NCBI RefSeq assembly: GCF_900102685.1
Contig: NZ_FMZA01000007.1
Span: 62,001 to 126,000, forward strand
Origin: Melghirimyces thermohalophilus
GTDB lineage: Bacteria > Bacillota > Bacilli > Thermoactinomycetales > DSM-45169
DNA: 64,000 nucleotides
Reading direction: 5' to 3'
Both the position numbers and the translations under genes were made by a program. This document shows positions 6,313 to 15,408 of this stretch, piece by piece; within the stretch, counting starts at the first letter, position 1; the number at the start of each line of letters is the position of its first letter. The notes under the pieces were generated by a model, which was not told the origin of the DNA, made no database searches, and saw only the letters and a list, made by a program, of their open reading frames with translations.

Positions 6313-8385
6313 TCATGTTCTATTCCAAAAGCGTTGCTGAGCGATTGCAGCGAGAAAGTCCTCGCCGAAGTTTGGGTTATTTTCAGCAAACACGACTCCC
6401 GCTAGGTTATTTTTTTCTGATGCTTGAATATAAGACTGTCCAGTCGTGGCCACACCAATCGGTTTATAATGTTTGTATGCTTCCTGAATGAAGAACTTAA
6501 TGTCTTGATTCAATTTCGCTTGATTTACAGCACTACCCCCAACAACATAGAGGGAATCATACAAGACAGGATATTTTGTAGTAAATGTTTCGTTGACTTT
6601 AATGTTTGTGCCATCGGCCCCTGTAACCGTACCCAGCTTTTCACTGATTATATCCATAAATACGCCATAGTTCTGTAATGTATTCAGAACATGACTGACT
6701 TCCTCACCGTTAAAATCATTGCCAATTAACACCCCAACTTTTTGTGTATATGCATAATGCGGTGTATTTAACTGGCTAATGGCAGGGGAACTTTTTGTTA
6801 CGGGAACATTTGAACCTTTTGGACGCTCCACCCCAATATTGTCGGCAATGACACATGCCATCTCTCGATCGACGTTGACCCACATATCCACATTTTGCTG
6901 TCTAACCGATTCACTTTTAACATATTGAAGGTGATAAATGAATGTCTCCACAAGGTCTTGTTTTTCAACAGGGGATAAGCTGTTCCAAAAAAGTCGTGCC
7001 TGTGAAAAGTAATCATAGAAAGAATCGCTTGGGCGTTCTCTCGTAATGTGTCCTTCAACTTCCTCAGGATAATGAGCGTATCCACCTTCTTCTGGGGGAG
7101 TCTCCGCTGGTGTATTTCCAGCCAACGAATTTTTATGGTAGGTTACGAAATCAACATCAATTCGATATTTTGAATAGCTGTCTCGATTGTTATGGTTCAC
7201 TTCTGCGATCGGCTTGTTAACTGGTATTTCATTAATATTTCCTGTACCGAGTCGATGGTAATCTGTATCTCTGTAAGCAAAAGCCCTCCCCTGCAGGACA
7301 GGATCATTCGTAAAGTCAATTCCTGGAACAAGCGTTGCAGGGTCAAACGATGACTGTTCTTCCTCTGCGAAGAAATTATCGACGAGTCGATTTAATGTCA
7401 ATTTGCCGATAATTTCAACCGGAACGTCTTCTTCTGGCCAAAGCTTTGTATCATCTAAAATATCAAAATCAAACTTAAACTCATCTTCTTTAGCAATTAA
7501 TTGCACACCTAATTCATACTCAGGATATGCTCCTTTTTTGACCGCTTCGATGATATCACGGCGATGGAAGTCTGGATCGACCCCTCCGATAATATTTGCT
7601 TCATCCAGTAACAATGAGTGTACACCAAGTTTTGGTATCCATTTAAATCTGACAAAGGTTCCTTTACCCTGTTCATTTATAAACCAGAACGTATTAATCG
7701 GCCAGCCTGCCATCATACGCCAGCTTCTGGGACGGCCCCGCATAGACATCAACCACATCACCATATGGGCTGATTCTGGGTTGCTGACGACATAGTCCCA
7801 AAAACTATCGTGTGCGGTTGTCGCTTGCGGTACTTCCGTGATGGGACTTGGTTTAGCTGCATGCGTCACATCCATAAATTTCATGGCATCTGCCAGAATA
7901 AATACTGGAAATTGAAGTGACAGCATGTCGTAATTTCCTTCTTGGGTATAAAACTTGACCGCAAAGCCACGTATATCTACGGCTGTATCCTTCGATCCTT
8001 TACTTCCGATAAAGGTAGAAAATCGACAAAAAACAGGTGTTTTGCGCCCGGTCTCTTGCAGAAAGTGTGCACGGGTCACATGTCTCATGGATTTATAGGT
8101 TTCAAAATCACCATATAACCCGAAACCTCTGGCATGAACCACTTTTTCCGGTATTCGTTCGCGGCTAAAACGTGACTGTTTTCTATAAAAATGAAAATCT
8201 TGCAATAAGGTGGGACCGCGCTTCCCTGCTCGTAAGCTCCATCGATCATTTGAAATTTTAAATCCGGCATCATCCGTCATCTTTTCCCCTGTGCCGGTAT
8301 TTTTATGACGGTACTTCTCCAACTGTTCATCTTTTCTATTTCCGGGAACTCCTTTTCTGTTTCTTGACGATGGTTTCCTATCCAT
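6313..8385 (-). CDS. Large-subunit (clade 2, KatE-like) catalase with C-terminal DJ-1/PfpI-like domain
   Basis: A 690-residue haem catalase. The catalytic-His region is RIPEKVVHARGFGLYGDFE (His near residue 85), the proximal haem Tyr is in RAFAYRDTDYHRLG (about 370), and a flavodoxin/DJ-1-like C-terminal domain (about 550-690) is typical of large-subunit catalases. Oddly, the segment that normally reads GNNxPVFF and supplies the catalytic asparagine reads SLQFPVFI here, so Gln replaces Asn by my alignment. Codon choice and base composition look clearly more AT-rich than the neighbours, which suggests acquisition. A G-rich ribosome site precedes the ATG, and no obvious PerR box was found. Confidence 0.88.
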   Translation of the reverse strand: MDRKPSSRNRKGVPGNRKDEQLEKYRHKNTGTGEKMTDDAGFKISNDRWSLRAGKRGPTLLQDFHFYRKQSRFSRERIPEKVVHARGFGLYGDFETYKSMRHVTRAHFLQETGRKTPVFCRFSTFIGSKGSKDTAVDIRGFAVKFYTQEGNYDMLSLQFPVFILADAMKFMDVTHAAKPSPITEVPQATTAHDSFWDYVVSNPESAHMVMWLMSMRGRPRSWRMMAGWPINTFWFINEQGKGTFVRFKWIPKLGVHSLLLDEANIIGGVDPDFHRRDIIEAVKKGAYPEYELGVQLIAKEDEFKFDFDILDDTKLWPEEDVPVEIIGKLTLNRLVDNFFAEEEQSSFDPATLVPGIDFTNDPVLQGRAFAYRDTDYHRLGTGNINEIPVNKPIAEVNHNNRDSYSKYRIDVDFVTYHKNSLAGNTPAETPPEEGGYAHYPEEVEGHITRERPSDSFYDYFSQARLFWNSLSPVEKQDLVETFIYHLQYVKSESVRQQNVDMWVNVDREMACVIADNIGVERPKGSNVPVTKSSPAISQLNTPHYAYTQKVGVLIGNDFNGEEVSHVLNTLQNYGVFMDIISEKLGTVTGADGTNIKVNETFTTKYPVLYDSLYVVGGSAVNQAKLNQDIKFFIQEAYKHYKPIGVATTGQSYIQASEKNNLAGVVFAENNPNFGEDFLAAIAQQRFWNRT

Positions 8386-8624
8386 AAATCACCCATCCCC
8401 CCATTAGATTTTCCTCAATCCAATGATTATGGGTGCTTTGGAGAAATTATTCTCTCGATTAGTAGCAGCTGTTGTTATCAGAATATGGTCCCCTCAGAAA
8501 GTACCTGCTGTTCCGCTGGGAGCGCTTTGTTTCTTCCGGATGAAGATCCTCCTTTTCGTTAAAGGGTAACATGTTGTATGATTTGAGCAGATTTTATAAA
8601 TATGGGAGACAGGAGGAGCATGCC

Positions 8625-9137
8625 GTGGTGTGGGTTCCGCTGTTTATTTTTTTTGTGCAAATCGCCTATGTGACCCTTTCCACCGTCCGCCTGATCGTGT
8701 TGATGAAGGGACACGCAAAGTTGGCAGCCGCGGTCAGCTTTTTTGAGGTGTTTATCTATATGCTGGGTCTGGCCACGGTATTGGAACATATCGACGTCTG
8801 GTATAACTTGGTGATTTACTGCTTGGGGTTTGCTCTGGGGATTTATACCGGGTCCCTTTTGGAAGAAAAGATGGCCATGGGCTATGTCACCGTCCAGGTG
8901 ATCACCCGCAAAGAAGACTCCAACATCCCAAGTCAGCTGAGGGAGGCTGGGTTTGGGGTCACTTCATGGGTGGGAGAAGGACTGACGGGGGAGCGTCTGG
9001 TGTTAACCGTATTGACGCGGCGCAGACGGCAGAAGGAATTGGTCAATTATGTTAAGGAGTTGGATCCGAACGCCTTTTTGGTCTCCTATGAACCGAAAAC
9101 CTTTCTTGGCGGATTTTGGGTGCGACGGACCCAATAA
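8625..9137 (+). CDS. UPF0316 (YebE-like, DUF2179-type) membrane protein
   Basis: A 170-residue protein with three N-terminal membrane helices and a soluble C-terminal domain of about 75 residues. That domain contains VQVITRKEDSNIPSQLREAG, the arrangement of UPF0316/YebE proteins with a DUF2179-like tail. Its function is unknown. The start is set at GTG 8625 because AGGAGG lies 7 nt upstream. The upstream ATG at 8571 lacks a site and would add a polar segment unlike the family. Confidence 0.75.
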   Translation: MVWVPLFIFFVQIAYVTLSTVRLIVLMKGHAKLAAAVSFFEVFIYMLGLATVLEHIDVWYNLVIYCLGFALGIYTGSLLEEKMAMGYVTVQVITRKEDSNIPSQLREAGFGVTSWVGEGLTGERLVLTVLTRRRRQKELVNYVKELDPNAFLVSYEPKTFLGGFWVRRTQ

Positions 9138-9141
9138 TCGA

Positions 9142-9411
9142 TTATATAGGGATTTCCGCCACCATGGTCATATCATAAAAGCCGCAGTTTACGCAAAACA
9201 GATTATGAGGACATTGATAGGTGGGCCGATCGGTCCACCCATCTGTCTTTTTCATGTCGTCAATGGGCCGGTACGGGCTGTAATCTGCCAACATGTCAAA
9301 ATAGCGTCCTCTGTCTTCCATCCATTCCCCACAATGAGGACAGGCGACTTCCAAAACATCAAAACCATTACAAACCGGGCAACCCGTAGCTGAGTTCGTC
9401 TCCAAGATCAT
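9142..9411 (-). CDS. Small zinc-ribbon-like conserved hypothetical protein
   Basis: An 89-residue protein with three cysteine pairs: CPVC (about 11-14), CPHC (about 24-27), and a C-terminal CPH...CVNC group. This pattern suggests one or two structural zinc sites. The stretch DYSPYRPIDDM looks conserved in Bacillales hypotheticals as I remember them. Its start overlaps the stop of the upstream membrane protein by 4 nt (ATGA), so the two are translationally coupled. No function can be assigned. Confidence 0.7.
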   Translation of the reverse strand: MILETNSATGCPVCNGFDVLEVACPHCGEWMEDRGRYFDMLADYSPYRPIDDMKKTDGWTDRPTYQCPHNLFCVNCGFYDMTMVAEIPI

Positions 9412-9602
9412 CGCCCCCGTTTCATGTTGGAAAAGATGAGATAGGCCGATAGCAGCACAAATGCGAGGATGGCGCCGACTACACCGTAAGCCGATTCACT
9501 GCCACGGTTGCGGCTTCCGAAAAAGATCAACAATGGAATCGCCAGTGTGGCCAACACCGTCAGCAGGTGATAGGATCCGGCGATCCAGCGGCTCCGATTC
9601 AT
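9408..9602 (-). CDS. Small two-helix membrane protein
   Basis: A 64-residue protein with two hydrophobic helices (about 10-29 and 39-57) and a basic C-terminus (NMKRGR). AAGGAG lies 8 nt before the ATG. It forms an ATGA-overlapping pair with the downstream zinc-ribbon gene. No family is recognised; the topology suggests both ends inside. Confidence 0.65.
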   Translation of the reverse strand: MNRSRWIAGSYHLLTVLATLAIPLLIFFGSRNRGSESAYGVVGAILAFVLLSAYLIFSNMKRGR

Positions 9603-9688
9603 GTAAAAAACTCCTTTTCCCCGATTTGCCCCTAGTTTGTCACCGGCCAACGGGTTCATACACCCGATGCTGATATGACTTGCATAAT

Positions 9689-9715
9689 ACAACCGCCTCC
9701 CTCGGAGGCGGTTGT
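9689..9715. terminator. Hairpin downstream of yumC
   Basis: Perfect 12-bp stem ACAACCGCCTCC/GGAGGCGGTTGT with a 3-nt loop, 4 nt past the yumC stop. The T tract is poor on both strands, so termination may be weak. Confidence 0.65.
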
Positions 9716-9718
9716 CGT

Positions 9719-10720
9719 TTAAAACTTCATATTGGAGCTGTGGCCTGGTTGTAGGCGTGCTTGTGGATCCATGTACTGTTTGGCGTTGTTGACAGCTGTA
9801 GGTGCCTCGCCAAAGCCGACTGCGATCAATTTTACTTTGCCGGGATAAGTAGCTACATCCCCTGCGGCATAGATGCCAGGGATGTTGGTTTCCATTCGGG
9901 AGTTGACCAGAATCGATCCTTTTTCGATTTCCAGTCCCCATTCCTGAATCGGACCGAGGCTGGACACAAAACCGAAGCTGACGATGACGGCGTCGACATC
10001 CAGCTCCTCCACCACTTGGCTTTTCTTATCGCCGATCACCACTTGTTCGATGCGATTTTCCCCTTTGAGAGAAAGGATCTCTCGAGGCACGCGTATCTCG
10101 ACGTTGGATTGCTTCATCTTATCCACACTGGTTTCATGGGCGCGAAATTTATCCCGGCGGTGAATGATGGTAACCTGTTTAGCGATCGGCTCCAACATGT
10201 TGGCCCAATCGACGGCGGAATCGCCACCGCCGGCGATCAAAACCTTTTTATCCTTAAACTGTTGGAGATCATTGACAAAGTAATGAAGATTTGTATGTTC
10301 ATACCGCTCAGCGCCTTCCACTTTCAATTTGCGGGGTTCAAAAGCGCCGACACCGGCGGTGATGATGATGGATCTTGTCAGGTGGAGACCGCGGTCCGTT
10401 GTGAGTTCAAAGATCCCGTCCTCGTTTTTCTCCACCTTGTTCACTTTTTCGTTCACACAAAAAATGGGTTCAAAAAGTTTACACTGCTCCAGCAGATTAT
10501 CCACCAGTTCCTGTGCCAGGATTTTGGGGAATCCGGCAACATCATAAATGTATTTTTCGGGGTAGAGTGCGGATAACTGACCGCCCATCTGAGGCAGACT
10601 CTCGATCACTTTTACCGATGAATTTCGCATGCCTGCATAAAAAGCTGCAAAGAGTCCGGTTGGCCCACCTCCGATGACGGTGATATCCACCACTTCCCGG
10701 TCACGTTCCACTGCTGACAT
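9719..10720 (-). CDS. yumC: Ferredoxin--NADP+ reductase (YumC type)
   Basis: A 333-residue thioredoxin-reductase-like flavoprotein without the redox CxxC, typical of Bacillus YumC FNRs. The FAD site is [16 protein letters not shown] (about residue 15), the NADP site is [15 protein letters not shown] (about 160), and the C-terminal FAD motif is [11 protein letters not shown]. It reduces ferredoxin or flavodoxin with NADPH. The start was chosen at ATG 10718-10720, where GGAGGTG lies 5 nt upstream. A decayed paralogue sits at 21294-22270. Confidence 0.92.
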   Translation of the reverse strand: MSAVERDREVVDITVIGGGPTGLFAAFYAGMRNSSVKVIESLPQMGGQLSALYPEKYIYDVAGFPKILAQELVDNLLEQCKLFEPIFCVNEKVNKVEKNEDGIFELTTDRGLHLTRSIIITAGVGAFEPRKLKVEGAERYEHTNLHYFVNDLQQFKDKKVLIAGGGDSAVDWANMLEPIAKQVTIIHRRDKFRAHETSVDKMKQSNVEIRVPREILSLKGENRIEQVVIGDKKSQVVEELDVDAVIVSFGFVSSLGPIQEWGLEIEKGSILVNSRMETNIPGIYAAGDVATYPGKVKLIAVGFGEAPTAVNNAKQYMDPQARLQPGHSSNMKF

Positions 10721-11152
10721 CGGCGCACCTCCAAAGCGTATATTACCCTCCAAGCGTCACATCCCCACCATGGATGAGGTTCGCCAGGAACCTCGGAAAG
10801 GGATCAGACCCTTCCCACTGGTCGATTGTATTCTATCACGAAAATCCTAAAGGAACCAACGAAATGGTCGGGACTGGAAAACAAGCGTCAGTGATCTCCA
10901 GGATATTCCTCTATAACCTCATTTGATTGAGAGTAAAATTGTGTCATTCGCTTCATGAACGTAAAGAGAAACTGGCGAAACGGCCTTTTTGCGATTGGTT
11001 TCGTCCTTTCGCTGATGGATATCGGATCGTTCAGTGGATAGACTGATCACAAAGGACCTTGTCAAAAGAGAGCGAAACTCTTATTATGGTTTATAGTGTC
11101 CGGCGAAACCGGTGAAACTTGTGATTTCTTTAACATAGTAAATGGATGTGGT
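10721..11152. other. Intergenic region between divergent yumC and ndh
   Basis: The region holds the divergent promoters of the two flavoprotein genes. A 28-codon frame (10957-11043) encodes a hydrophobic peptide but lacks a ribosome site. I found no riboswitch-like structure. Confidence 0.4.
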
Positions 11153-12349
11153 ATGATGGCTCTTCCTAAAATTTTGGTCTTGGGGGCAGGGTACGGCGGC
11201 TTGATGACCACTGTCGGCCTCCAAAAGGAGTTAAATCAACAGGAAGCGGAGGTCACGTTGGTCAATTTGAACTCATATCATCACGTGACCACCAAACTCC
11301 ACGAACCTGCTGCAGGCACCCTACCCTCCGAGTATGCGAAGGTGGATATTGACTCCGTCCTGGATCGGAACAAGGTTCGGTTTATCCAGGATAAAGTGAC
11401 CCAGGTTGACCCCGACAAAAAAGAGGTGCAACTGGATGGGGGAGAAACCCTATCCTATGACTACCTGGTCTTTGGACTGGGCAGTGCGCCGGAAACCTTT
11501 GGTATCAAGGGGCTTTTGGACCACGCTTACTTTATCCGGAATTTGAACGGAGCCCGTCTGATTCGGGAACATATGGAGAAAGCGTTCGCCGAGTATAATA
11601 CCTTGGAAGAAAAGCGGGACGATCTGTTGACGATCGTGATCGGCGGGGCTGGTTTTACGGGAATCGAATATGTCGGTGAATTAGTGGACCGCCTTCCCGA
11701 ATTGTGCCGGGAGTTTGATATCCCCCGGGAAAAAGTACGGCTTGTCAATGTGGAAGCCGCACCGACAGTTCTGCCTGGCTTTGATAAAGAGCTGGTCGAT
11801 TACGCGGTCAAATATTTGGAGGAGCGCGGGGTTGAATTCCGCATCAGTACGCCGATCGAAGAGTGTACACCCGAGGGTGTGATACTGAAAGGCGGCGAAA
11901 AAATCGATGCGGCCACCGTCGTTTGGACGGGTGGTGTCCGTGGAAATCCCTTGCTGGAGGAAGCAGGGATCGAAACGGCCCGCGGCCGGGTAAAAGTGGA
12001 CGAATATCTGCGCGCACCTGGATATGAAGACTTTTTTGTGGTGGGGGACAGCTCCCTGATCTTTAACGAGGAGGAACGCCCCTATCCGCCCACGGCACAG
12101 ATGGCCACTCAACAGGGGCAATATCTGTCCAAAAACCTGGTCGCCAAGTTGCGCGGAGGCTCAATGCAGCCCTTCTCTTTCGATTTAAAAGGAACGCTGG
12201 CTTCCCTGGGACGCGGTTCCGCCATCGGAATCGCCTTCGGCAAAAAGTTTTTCGGAGGCAAAGCTTCTTTCTTGAAGCGGGTGAACGATTGGCGTTGGTT
12301 CTATTTGATCGGCGGCCTTTCCCTGATGTTCAAAAAAGCCAAGTTTTGA
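11153..12349 (+). CDS. Type II NADH dehydrogenase (YumB/Ndh family)
   Basis: A 398-residue FAD-dependent NADH:quinone oxidoreductase. The N-terminal FAD motif is LVLGAGYGGLMT, the NAD motif is IVIGGAGFTGIEYVGEL (about 162-178), and the family segments VEAAPTVLPGFD and PPTAQMATQQG are present. It closely resembles YumB as I recall it. It donates electrons from NADH to menaquinone without proton pumping, at the membrane surface. ATG 11153 or 11156 is preferred over the upstream GTG because homology begins here; the ribosome site GGATGTGG is weak. Confidence 0.9.
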   Translation: MMALPKILVLGAGYGGLMTTVGLQKELNQQEAEVTLVNLNSYHHVTTKLHEPAAGTLPSEYAKVDIDSVLDRNKVRFIQDKVTQVDPDKKEVQLDGGETLSYDYLVFGLGSAPETFGIKGLLDHAYFIRNLNGARLIREHMEKAFAEYNTLEEKRDDLLTIVIGGAGFTGIEYVGELVDRLPELCREFDIPREKVRLVNVEAAPTVLPGFDKELVDYAVKYLEERGVEFRISTPIEECTPEGVILKGGEKIDAATVVWTGGVRGNPLLEEAGIETARGRVKVDEYLRAPGYEDFFVVGDSSLIFNEEERPYPPTAQMATQQGQYLSKNLVAKLRGGSMQPFSFDLKGTLASLGRGSAIGIAFGKKFFGGKASFLKRVNDWRWFYLIGGLSLMFKKAKF

Positions 12350-12369
12350 GTGCCGAGCAAGCTGTAGTG

Positions 12370-12399
12370 CCCTGTCCGGTTATGATGGACGGGGTTCTT
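12370..12399 (+). terminator. Terminator of the NADH dehydrogenase gene
   Basis: 8-bp stem (12370-12377 with 12387-12394, one wobble) followed by a T-rich tail. Confidence 0.7.
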
Positions 12400-12424
12400 T
12401 TGTTTCAACTGGAGGGGTAATAGA

Positions 12425-12910
12425 ATGAAACGCGGCGGTGTTTGGTTGGGTGTGGGCGGATTGGTGTTGCGGGAGACCGGTGAAATTCTGGTGGTGAAAA
12501 AGCGTTATGGAGCTACCATGGGCTTATGGACGTTGCCCGGCGGCTTTGTAGCGCCGGGGGAAACCATGGACGAAGCGGTGCAACGTGAAATCAGAGAGGA
12601 AACTGGTATACGGACCCGGGTGATCGGTGTAGCTGGGATCCGAACAGGCGTGCTTCGCTCCGGGGAGAGTGACAATATGGTGTTTTTCATCATGGCACCT
12701 GAAAAGGGCGAACCGGCACCGGACGGGGTGGAGATTGCGGAAGCCCGTTACCTGTCCCGGGATGTGTTACGCAAGGACCCGGCCACCACCGATCTGCTGC
12801 GACGGATCGTATCCGCTGAACAGCAATGGGAACCGGCGCTGGTACGACTCCCGATCAGCCTGCAACGGGATTATGGCTACAAAAGTTACCGAATTTTTTC
12901 CGGGTCATAA
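12425..12910 (+). CDS. Nudix hydrolase
   Basis: A 161-residue protein with a full Nudix box running from GGFVAPGETMDEAV to REIREETGI (residues about 39-61), where the REIREETG glutamates bind Mg2+ or Mn2+. It hydrolyses a nucleoside-diphosphate-linked substrate that cannot be told from sequence. A GGAGGGG site precedes the ATG. It is separated from ndh by a terminator, so it is probably transcribed independently. Confidence 0.9.
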   Translation: MKRGGVWLGVGGLVLRETGEILVVKKRYGATMGLWTLPGGFVAPGETMDEAVQREIREETGIRTRVIGVAGIRTGVLRSGESDNMVFFIMAPEKGEPAPDGVEIAEARYLSRDVLRKDPATTDLLRRIVSAEQQWEPALVRLPISLQRDYGYKSYRIFSGS

Positions 12911-13069
12911 ACAGAAAAGAGAGTTTGAAAGCGATCGAGTCCATAAAAAGGCGCAAGACCCGCTTACAACAGAGCAGAAGGACTTATCGTTGGTTTTTTT
13001 CCAGGTTTTGTTTTGCGTGGGAATCCTGTATCATGATCTGAAAATTTGAAAAACAGGAGGTTCGTTCCC

Positions 13070-13210
13070 GTGGTCGGACAAAACCTGTTTGCCTCCACGG
13101 AGATCTGCAGCTACTGTAAAGGGGATGGATACGTACAATTGCTCCTGGGCGGGTCGGAAACCTGTGGTTGTTGTAAGGGAACCGGAAAAAAGCCGGTGAA
13201 AGATGTTTAG
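13070..13210 (+). CDS. yuiA: YuiA-like mini zinc-finger protein
   Basis: A 46-residue protein with two DnaJ-type CxxCxGxG knuckles, CSYCKGDGY and CGCCKGTGK, separated by VQLLLGGSET. This matches the tiny YuiA family of Bacillus. It starts at GTG with AGGAGG 9 nt upstream and ends immediately before a terminator. The size and the proximity to yumB-, yuiB- and yuiD-type genes support the assignment. Its function is unknown; zinc-dependent protein binding is an inference. Confidence 0.8.
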   Translation: MVGQNLFASTEICSYCKGDGYVQLLLGGSETCGCCKGTGKKPVKDV

Positions 13211-13234
13211 CCCGGTATAAACCGGGTTTTTTTA
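13211..13234 (+). terminator. Terminator of the yuiA-like gene
   Basis: Stem CCCGGT/ACCGGG directly after the stop codon with seven T residues following. Confidence 0.85.
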
Positions 13235-13235
13235 T

Positions 13236-13264
13236 GAAAAAGCCGCTTTCGACAGAAAGCGGCT
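13236..13264 (-). terminator. Terminator of hemQ
   Basis: 10-bp stem AGCCGCTTTC/GAAAGCGGCT with a minus-strand T5 tail, just beyond the hemQ stop. Confidence 0.88.
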
Positions 13265-13274
13265 AAAGGAAAAG

Positions 13275-14042
13275 TTACAGGGTATTCAAGGCATCCTTGA
13301 CATCGGGATGACGGATGCAAGTGAACATCGGCACATCCCGGAGGGTATACCGGCTGGCTTCCGTTTCACGCAGTTCCTGTACCAGAACGGAGAAATCCGT
13401 AATCTCGTCGGTCTCAAAGGCGACGACGAACTCGTGATCGTCGATACCAAAACTATAGGTGGTGTTCAATTTGACAGAGGGATACTTGCTACCCACTTGG
13501 ATATGTTCATCCATCATCCCTTGACGGGTGGGATAGGTTAATTGATACCAGTCACGGGTTTTAATAAAGGGATAGACGAACAGGTACTTTTTCATCCCGG
13601 GAATAATAAACGTCCGCGGGTTTTGATGTTCAGGATCCATCTTATCTACATACATGCTCCGTTTGGTGAAGGAAAGATAGGAGTAGGTGATCTCCAGGTA
13701 TTGACCCAGGCCGGTGTGAAGCAGACGGGTCATCATTTCCTGGAATACCTCTACGTTTTTGGCGATTCTCCACAGCATGAAATCGGCGTCGGAACGAATG
13801 CCAACCATGGAATAAGCGTTGACCATCACGCCGTTTTGCTTATATTCATTCACCACAGCAGTGAATTCCTGTTTCCCTTGTTCCTGTTCTTCCTGGCTGA
13901 GACGCCGCCAGGCAGGATCGACTTTAAAAAAGACAAAGTTGACAAACTGGGTCGGCAGTTTTTTCTTTTGCCCGGCATCGCCGGATCCACCGGTGTTACT
14001 CGGGCTCCCCATCGGGGGCCGACCTCCAGACTGTGGACGCAT
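13275..14042 (-). CDS. hemQ: Coproheme decarboxylase HemQ (chlorite dismutase family)
   Basis: A 255-residue protein of the chlorite-dismutase superfamily. It carries the HemQ landmarks: YPFIKTRDWYQL (propionate contacts and reactive Tyr region, about residues 155-170), the proximal haem His in MMDEHIQVG (about 180), and FGIDDHEFVVAFETD. It performs the last step of the coproporphyrin-dependent haem pathway used by Bacillota, peroxide-driven decarboxylation of coproheme to haem b. The first 25 residues are a Pro/Gly/Ser-rich extension. AAGGGGG precedes the ATG. Confidence 0.92.
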   Translation of the reverse strand: MRPQSGGRPPMGSPSNTGGSGDAGQKKKLPTQFVNFVFFKVDPAWRRLSQEEQEQGKQEFTAVVNEYKQNGVMVNAYSMVGIRSDADFMLWRIAKNVEVFQEMMTRLLHTGLGQYLEITYSYLSFTKRSMYVDKMDPEHQNPRTFIIPGMKKYLFVYPFIKTRDWYQLTYPTRQGMMDEHIQVGSKYPSVKLNTTYSFGIDDHEFVVAFETDEITDFSVLVQELRETEASRYTLRDVPMFTCIRHPDVKDALNTL

Positions 14043-14245
14043 ACTCTAAACCCCCTTGTTATCCACTTCACAACCTATTGTATCGAAAGGGGACGGGCTC
14101 TCGCAAATAGGCTGGCCAATTTGTCGCCGGAATGCCACAACTTGTTCCTGGTGGTTTCCCGTCGCCTGGGGCGGACAATTGTGATAAAATATCCGCAGGA
14201 CGAACACGATCCGTCGTGTCAAGGGATCAACGGAGGCGATGAAAT

Positions 14246-14500
14246 GTGAGTCTTCCCCAAATCATCATCAGCGTCCCGCTGTTTGGATTTATGGGTTTCG
14301 GTATTTCCTTTATACTCAACATGATTTTAAAAACCACCTGGTTCCCACTGATTCTGTATGCAGGGGTTTTGATTTACTGTTTTTTAAACTTCGATCTCAA
14401 GGGTGGAGACTACCTGATGTTGAGCATCGGCTTGGCCGGGATACTGGGCGGTGCCTGGGCCATCCAGACGCTGCGCAAAAAAGGATATCGCATGTTTTAA
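14246..14500 (+). CDS. yuiB: YuiB-family small membrane protein
   Basis: An 84-residue protein with three hydrophobic stretches and the short LKGGDYLMLSIG segment, fitting the YuiB family. It starts at GTG 14246 with GGAGG 9 nt upstream. No function is known. It sits near yuiA-, yumB- and yuiD-type genes, as in Bacillus. Confidence 0.72.
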   Translation: MSLPQIIISVPLFGFMGFGISFILNMILKTTWFPLILYAGVLIYCFLNFDLKGGDYLMLSIGLAGILGGAWAIQTLRKKGYRMF

Positions 14501-14502
14501 AG

Positions 14503-14532
14503 AAAGGGCCCTGGTACACGGGGCCCTTTTTC
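14503..14532. terminator. Bidirectional terminator between yuiB and the binding-protein gene
   Basis: 9-bp stem AAAGGGCCC/GGGCCCTTT with T5 on the plus side, between convergent genes. Confidence 0.88.
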
Positions 14533-14544
14533 GTAGAACAGGAA

Positions 14545-15351
14545 TCACAAGGGTCGCTGGGGGTTCGGCGGATCGAACCGGTCGGGGTACAAGAGGTGGG
14601 CTAAGTGTTCGATACCGGTGAGGATCCGCTGGGAAGGACGGCAATACCAACCTTCTTCCAGGATGTGAACGCGATCGTCAGCGGCGAAGGAAAGCCCTTG
14701 CCAAGCTGGTCGTCCGGTAATTTTCTCCTTGCGCACTTTGTGAATCGGCACACCGGTCCAGACGGCCAAGGTGTAATCGGGGCGACGGGCAGCCACGGTC
14801 TCCCAATCGGTTTTGACACTCTGTCCGCCTTCATCACCAAATACATTGACTGCCCCCACGATCTGGCTGACCTCTGTCAGCCAGTTTTCTCTTCCCGGAG
14901 TGAACACGGGCTTAGGCCACCATTCCCAGTATAGTCGGGGAGCGGGTTGATCGCGGGGAATCCGGTTCTCGATCGATTCCAATTTTTTCGTGAATTGAGC
15001 GGCCAATTCCCGCCCGCGAGACTCCACGCCGGCCTGCTGGGCTACCTTGATAAAATCCTGCGGAATGTCGTAGAGGCTTCCGGGATACAGCGTGATAAAG
15101 GGGATTTTCAATTGTCGGAGGGATTCAATGTTTTTTTCCATCCCGGGAACACTAAGGGAAGCGACGGCCCAGTCCGGATTTAGAGACTGTACCCGCTCCA
15201 TGTCGATGGATAGATCCGGACCCAGCCGAGGAAGGTGGTTCACTTCCTTCGGCCAGTCGGAATAATCGTCGACGCCGACGATTTGATCACCGAGGCCTAG
15301 GGCCCACAAGATCTCCGTATTGCTCGGACAGAGAGAGACTATCCGCTGCAT
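14545..15351 (-). CDS. BtuF-like cobalamin/siderophore-type binding protein without a signal peptide
   Basis: A 268-residue class III periplasmic-binding-fold protein. It starts directly with MQRIVSLCPSNTEILWALG, the BtuF/FhuD-type first strand, and continues with DDYSDWP and a central helix. Exported members of this family carry a signal peptide or lipobox; here neither exists in the ORF, and the good ribosome site (AAAAGGGG) fixes the start. It may be cytoplasmic or represent a non-transport family often labelled cobalamin-binding protein. No ABC permease or ATPase gene is adjacent. Confidence 0.75.
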   Translation of the reverse strand: MQRIVSLCPSNTEILWALGLGDQIVGVDDYSDWPKEVNHLPRLGPDLSIDMERVQSLNPDWAVASLSVPGMEKNIESLRQLKIPFITLYPGSLYDIPQDFIKVAQQAGVESRGRELAAQFTKKLESIENRIPRDQPAPRLYWEWWPKPVFTPGRENWLTEVSQIVGAVNVFGDEGGQSVKTDWETVAARRPDYTLAVWTGVPIHKVRKEKITGRPAWQGLSFAADDRVHILEEGWYCRPSQRILTGIEHLAHLLYPDRFDPPNPQRPL

Positions 15352-15408
15352 GTAAACACCCCTTTTCCCTGCAGTTTTTACTCAAACCCGTAAGGAGATG
15401 GTTGTCTG

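Noticed and set aside
9408-9941. 177-codon minus-strand ORF
   Set aside because: Only its last 64 codons have a ribosome site and a coherent membrane-protein composition; the upstream extension overlaps the yumC terminator and looks non-coding.
10957-11043. 28-codon hydrophobic ORF between yumC and ndh
   Set aside because: No ribosome binding site and no recognisable family; the region is better explained as divergent promoter DNA.
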